Shown: in pieces, positions 21,939-24,325 of the stretch
Numbering within the stretch: the first letter of the stretch is position 1
Layout of the letters: each line of letters opens with the position of its first letter
Virus record (IMG/VR): IMGVR_UViG_3300009124_000102
Location: 1-24,325 of that record
DNA length: 24,325 nt
Origin: a virus
Strand: one strand, 5' to 3'
Program-made: the position numbers and the translations under genes
Notes under the pieces: model-generated
Databases searched by the model: none
What the model saw: the letters and a program-made list of their open reading frames with translations, nothing else
Told to the model about the DNA's origin: nothing

Positions 21939-23365
21939 CTCAACCTCATTTTTGATTGTTTGGGTGTACTATATTGTGTATTAATTATTGGGATTGTAGC
22001 ATATCTGAGCGCATCTATACAGTGTTTCCATTCACTCAATGTGTCCATCGCTCCATTTTTTTTCATAGCCCAGTATTTTAATGATTTGATTGTGCGTGCA
22101 GCTGCAGGAAAAATCTGAAAACGTGAGGCACACATCAGCTCATGCAGAGATTGACACCCATAATAAACTGAATATTTAGGCTTGTATGCTGTGCGTATTC
22201 TAAAGGGTAGTTTGCCTTTTGGGTATTTGAGCACGTGTGCAAATGCAGCTGTCAGCATTGTGTTGCTCATCCTGCCTCCGTTGTTTTTACTACCACCATG
22301 TGACCTGTCCCCTGTCCATCTCTGAATGTTAGCTAACTCTAACCCGTTACGTTTTATCATGGCAATTATGCCTTTGGCATGTATCTCTGCAGATGCACCA
22401 GAGGCAACATACTCGTCAACCACATAAACAATTGGTGTTGTTGGGTCTGTGACATCCACAGCACACAATATGGCAACCTGTGACGCTATATCGTGCCCGT
22501 GGTCAATCCCTATACTCCATACATATTGTCTGTCTGGGTTTGGTGTCAGGTCACTAATCAAATCATCTGTAAATGACTCAAAAATCCTGCCCTCTGGGAT
22601 GCCACCCTCCCAATCACCATTGATGCGTGCATCTCTGTCAATAGGTAGGTATGACATTTTCAAGTCCTCAATTTCCTGCTCACTCATCAGAGGTCTGCAG
22701 CCTTTGGGTGTTGTATTTTCTACACTCATCACACCCACGTGCTCTGATATGATTTTGTCCTGCACCAGCTGTTTAAGATAATCCACAGGTGCTCCAATCG
22801 GAGTCATTGTAAACAGGATGCGTCCATTTGTGCGTGTCACCCTACTGCGTAACTCTCCAAACAGGTTTGGTGGTGGTGGCTCGTCAATCCAAATTATACC
22901 GTCAATCGTACCAGAGGCGAGACCCAATGTGCCCTGATTGGTCGTCTTAAACCTGACAATACTGCCGTTTTTCCACCTGACCACTGGTGCTCCTGTGCCT
23001 CGATACCCCTTACCTGGCACAAACTCCACATCAGGGTGTAACTCTGATTTGGGTACGAGGTCGTGAAACTTGCCCATAATCGTGCGTGATTGTTCCCAGC
23101 TATGACACACAACCCAGCTCTCTACAGGAGGAGGAGACACAGATTTGTATGGATGCTGACCCAAAGACACACATATTGTCTCATATGCACCCACGGCAGT
23201 TTTCCCAATTTGATTGCCGCCTCTGAGCATCACGATTTTGTGCCTATCACGTAGCACTCTCTCCTGCACAGCTGTGGGTCTCCACCATCGCAGAGGATTG
23301 AGCGTGGCATCATCTGACAGTGCATTTGTCGATTTTGCTATGACTCGCAGATTTGCCAAATTCAT
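21935..23365 (-). CDS. terL: Terminase large subunit (packaging ATPase and nuclease)
   Basis: Packs DNA into the head and cuts it. The start at 23365 is the first ATG; an upstream TTG in frame lacks support. The 476-aa protein has Walker A RGGNQIGKTAVG (48-59), Walker B GIIWIDEP (157-163, Asp161 and Glu162), a coupling motif TMTP (186-189), and RNase H-type nuclease acids: Asp288 in IGIDHG, Asp317 in VVDEY, Asp353 in TGDRSHG and Asp451 in HCIDALRY. It overlaps the portal gene by four bases. Oddly, it has no good ribosome binding site and is preceded by a terminator-like hairpin and a small hydrophobic ORF ending one base before its ATG, so its translation may depend on coupling. Confidence 0.93.
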   Translation of the reverse strand: MNLANLRVIAKSTNALSDDATLNPLRWWRPTAVQERVLRDRHKIVMLRGGNQIGKTAVGAYETICVSLGQHPYKSVSPPPVESWVVCHSWEQSRTIMGKFHDLVPKSELHPDVEFVPGKGYRGTGAPVVRWKNGSIVRFKTTNQGTLGLASGTIDGIIWIDEPPPPNLFGELRSRVTRTNGRILFTMTPIGAPVDYLKQLVQDKIISEHVGVMSVENTTPKGCRPLMSEQEIEDLKMSYLPIDRDARINGDWEGGIPEGRIFESFTDDLISDLTPNPDRQYVWSIGIDHGHDIASQVAILCAVDVTDPTTPIVYVVDEYVASGASAEIHAKGIIAMIKRNGLELANIQRWTGDRSHGGSKNNGGRMSNTMLTAAFAHVLKYPKGKLPFRIRTAYKPKYSVYYGCQSLHELMCASRFQIFPAAARTIKSLKYWAMKKNGAMDTLSEWKHCIDALRYATIPIINTQYSTPKQSKMRLR

Positions 23366-23366
23366 T

Positions 23367-23510
23367 TTACAACCAAAAAACAAACAGACACACAGAAGGG
23401 TGTGTGTCTGATATGCTAAACAGCTCTAATCCCTCAATCAGAGCGATGGCAAATCCCATCTGTAATACAATAGCACCCATCTCAATCAGTGCCAAATAAA
23501 TTGACAACAT
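23367..23510 (-). CDS. Hidden hydrophobic ORF between terminase genes (47 aa)
   Basis: In the space between the small-terminase-like and large terminase genes lies an ORF that can start at 23510 (47 aa, overlapping the upstream gene by 29 bases) or at 23480 (37 aa, one base after the upstream stop). It ends one base before the terL ATG. The N-terminal 31 residues are almost entirely hydrophobic (SIYLALIEMGAIVLQMGFAI in the middle), followed by a polar SDTHPSV and a second hydrophobic end. The tight one-base fits suggest a real, translationally coupled membrane peptide. An alternative is a leader peptide coupling terL translation. No family is recognised. Confidence 0.45.
   Translation of the reverse strand: MLSIYLALIEMGAIVLQMGFAIALIEGLELFSISDTHPSVCLFVFWL
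23371..23410 (-). terminator. Terminator-like hairpin just before terL
   Basis: CAGACACACA (23385-23394) and TGTGTGTCTG (23401-23410) form a perfect 10-bp stem with a 6-base loop. On the minus strand it is followed by TTTGTTTTTT. This has the form of an intrinsic terminator or attenuator, between the small and large terminase genes. It may limit large terminase transcription, or act as part of a packaging site; both are inferences. Confidence 0.6.
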
Positions 23511-24054
23511 TGTTGTACTCGCCATTAAGCATGTCTTCCAATTTGTCTCTGAGGATTGGTGGCAGACCTTTGATTGCCACGGCTATATTTGACAGCAGCT
23601 CATCAGGATTGGTGATGCCATCTGCGTCCTCTGCATCTCTCCTCATCTGCGTCCATTCGTCATGTACCTGTAAATGTAACCTGTGGAATTGAGGTAATGC
23701 GTGCAGGCTGCCTCTCTCTCTGGTGGCATCAATGTCACCAGCAATCTCAGCGAGTTTGTACTGCCTAAATAGCAACGGGTCAATTATCACATCATCATCA
23801 ATCTGTGATTGAGGTGGTGGAGGTGATTGAGATGGTGCAGCTGCAGTCTCAGGATTTTGTTTATCAATGACTCGATTGAGCTTTTTTTGCTGCCTGCCAA
23901 TAATCCTGCTGATTGTGGATGCACTGACATCATATTGCTCTGCCAAACTCCTGTATGACTCACCACCTGCATCATACTTTTTGATGATGTCCAGTCTCTC
24001 AGACTCGCTCAATGTGCCTCGTTTATTATTTGTATTTTTACCCATCTCTATCAT
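23482..24054 (-). CDS. Terminase small subunit-like DNA-binding protein
   Basis: Located directly upstream of terL. The 190-aa protein begins with a helix-turn-helix (residues 17-54, with SYRSLAEQYDVSASTISRII as its recognition part), as in small terminases that bind the packaging site. A Pro/Gln/Ser-rich linker follows (about 68-85), then a helical part (90-190) that could oligomerise. ATG at 24054 overlaps the previous stop as ATGA; a second ATG three codons later is possible. Similar HTHs occur in transposase-like and regulatory proteins, so the small-terminase call depends on its place beside terL. Confidence 0.7.
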   Translation of the reverse strand: MIEMGKNTNNKRGTLSESERLDIIKKYDAGGESYRSLAEQYDVSASTISRIIGRQQKKLNRVIDKQNPETAAAPSQSPPPPQSQIDDDVIIDPLLFRQYKLAEIAGDIDATRERGSLHALPQFHRLHLQVHDEWTQMRRDAEDADGITNPDELLSNIAVAIKGLPPILRDKLEDMLNGEYNNVVNLFGTD

Positions 24055-24293
24055 CCATTTGGATACGTGTAGTTATCATTATACTCCACCACCTCTCTGA
24101 TTGTCACCTCACCTGATGTGTAACCAGATACCAAATCCTGCAAATCCTCAATTGACAGGTCAGTATCAACAATGACCTCACTGATGATTGGCACAACCTC
24201 TGTGATTTGTGGCAACAATCCCTTTTTATGGATTGTGATAAACTTTGTCAGTCTATACCTGGGTGTCAATACGTATGTTTTTTGTGTCTGCAT
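24051..24293 (-). CDS. Unknown 80-aa protein, first gene of the late block
   Basis: It starts at 24293 with the ATAAAGGGG leader and ends by ATGA overlap with the small-terminase-like gene. The first 25 residues are basic (MQTQKTYVLTPRYRLTKF), and the rest is acidic, with beta-type segments (EVVPIISEVIVDTDLSIEDL). There is no membrane segment or known motif. As first gene of the late arm it may be a regulator or a packaging accessory, by position only. Confidence 0.72.
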   Translation of the reverse strand: MQTQKTYVLTPRYRLTKFITIHKKGLLPQITEVVPIISEVIVDTDLSIEDLQDLVSGYTSGEVTIREVVEYNDNYTYPNG

Positions 24294-24300
24294 ATATAAA

Positions 24301-24309
24301 CCCCTTTAT
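24301..24309 (-). promoter_or_regulatory. ATAAAGGGG leader of the first late gene
   Basis: Same nonamer as at 13678, 16559 and 20467, 7 bases before the ATG at 24293, with an AT-only spacer. Confidence 0.6.
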
Positions 24310-24325
24310 TGTTGCAGTTTTATTT

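Noticed and set aside
23366-23383. N-terminal extension of the large terminase from an upstream TTG
   Set aside because: The six added residues come from the U-tract of the hairpin, there is no ribosome binding site, and ATG at 23365 gives a normal terminase start.
24309-24316. TTGTTGCA half-site like the 190-209 dyad, near the first late gene
   Set aside because: The same 8-mer also occurs inside genes (near 14607 and 20370), so it is not specific enough to call a shared operator.
1-24325. Search for integrase, tRNA genes, CRISPR arrays, toxin-antitoxin pairs, transposases and DNA polymerase
   Set aside because: None was recognised. The HTH at the start of the 23482-24054 product resembles transposase-type HTHs but sits beside the large terminase and lacks a catalytic domain.

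Overview
The window looks like a complete or nearly complete genome of a small tailed bacteriophage with a long non-contractile (siphovirus-type) tail. It holds one compact replication and regulation block, a full head-tail-packaging gene set with a tape measure protein but no sheath, and a lysis cassette. No integrase, tRNA, CRISPR array or transposon was seen, so nothing points to a bacterial chromosome or to an integrated prophage. The host cannot be named from the sequence. Genes use ordinary GGAG-type ribosome binding sites and ATG starts, are moderately AT-rich, and very often overlap as ATGA or abut with one-base gaps.

Layout. Bases 1-259 are a non-coding leader with nested inverted repeats, four copies of a TATCTCCACCC repeat (iteron-like, candidate replication origin or operator array) and a perfect 9-bp dyad next to a possible early promoter. 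The plus-strand early operon (260-4300) encodes small unknown proteins, an archaeo-eukaryotic-type primase with a zinc ribbon, a small HTH protein, a VirE/VapE-type helicase, an unknown protein, a Cro/XRE regulator and a DEDDh-type exonuclease. It ends in a strong intrinsic terminator. Everything from 24293 down to 4373 is on the minus strand, in the order: unknown protein, small-terminase-like protein, large terminase, portal, scaffold, two fibre-type proteins, major capsid protein, small head proteins, head-tail connector, tail terminator, tail tube, tail assembly chaperone, gp10-like protein, tape measure, two large distal tail proteins, amidase endolysin, and a holin-like coiled-coil protein. 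If the molecule is circular or circularly permuted, the early and late arms diverge from the 24294-259 region and converge at about 4340-4375.

The points most worth following are: (1) a -1 frameshift signal (A AAT TTT) that fuses the 119-aa tail chaperone ORF to a hidden 69-codon frame; (2) a single virion-type gene on the plus strand (17752-18069) inside the minus-strand late block, with a head-to-head promoter pair and a dyad between it and the major capsid gene; (3) the iteron-like array; (4) near-total absence of GATC (three sites seen by eye in 24.3 kb); (5) hidden small hydrophobic ORFs between the two terminase genes and between the gp10-like and tape measure genes, the first carrying a terminator-like hairpin just before the large terminase; (6) an ATAAAGGGG leader shared by four late genes. 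Functional calls rest on reading motifs and gene order only; no database search was possible.
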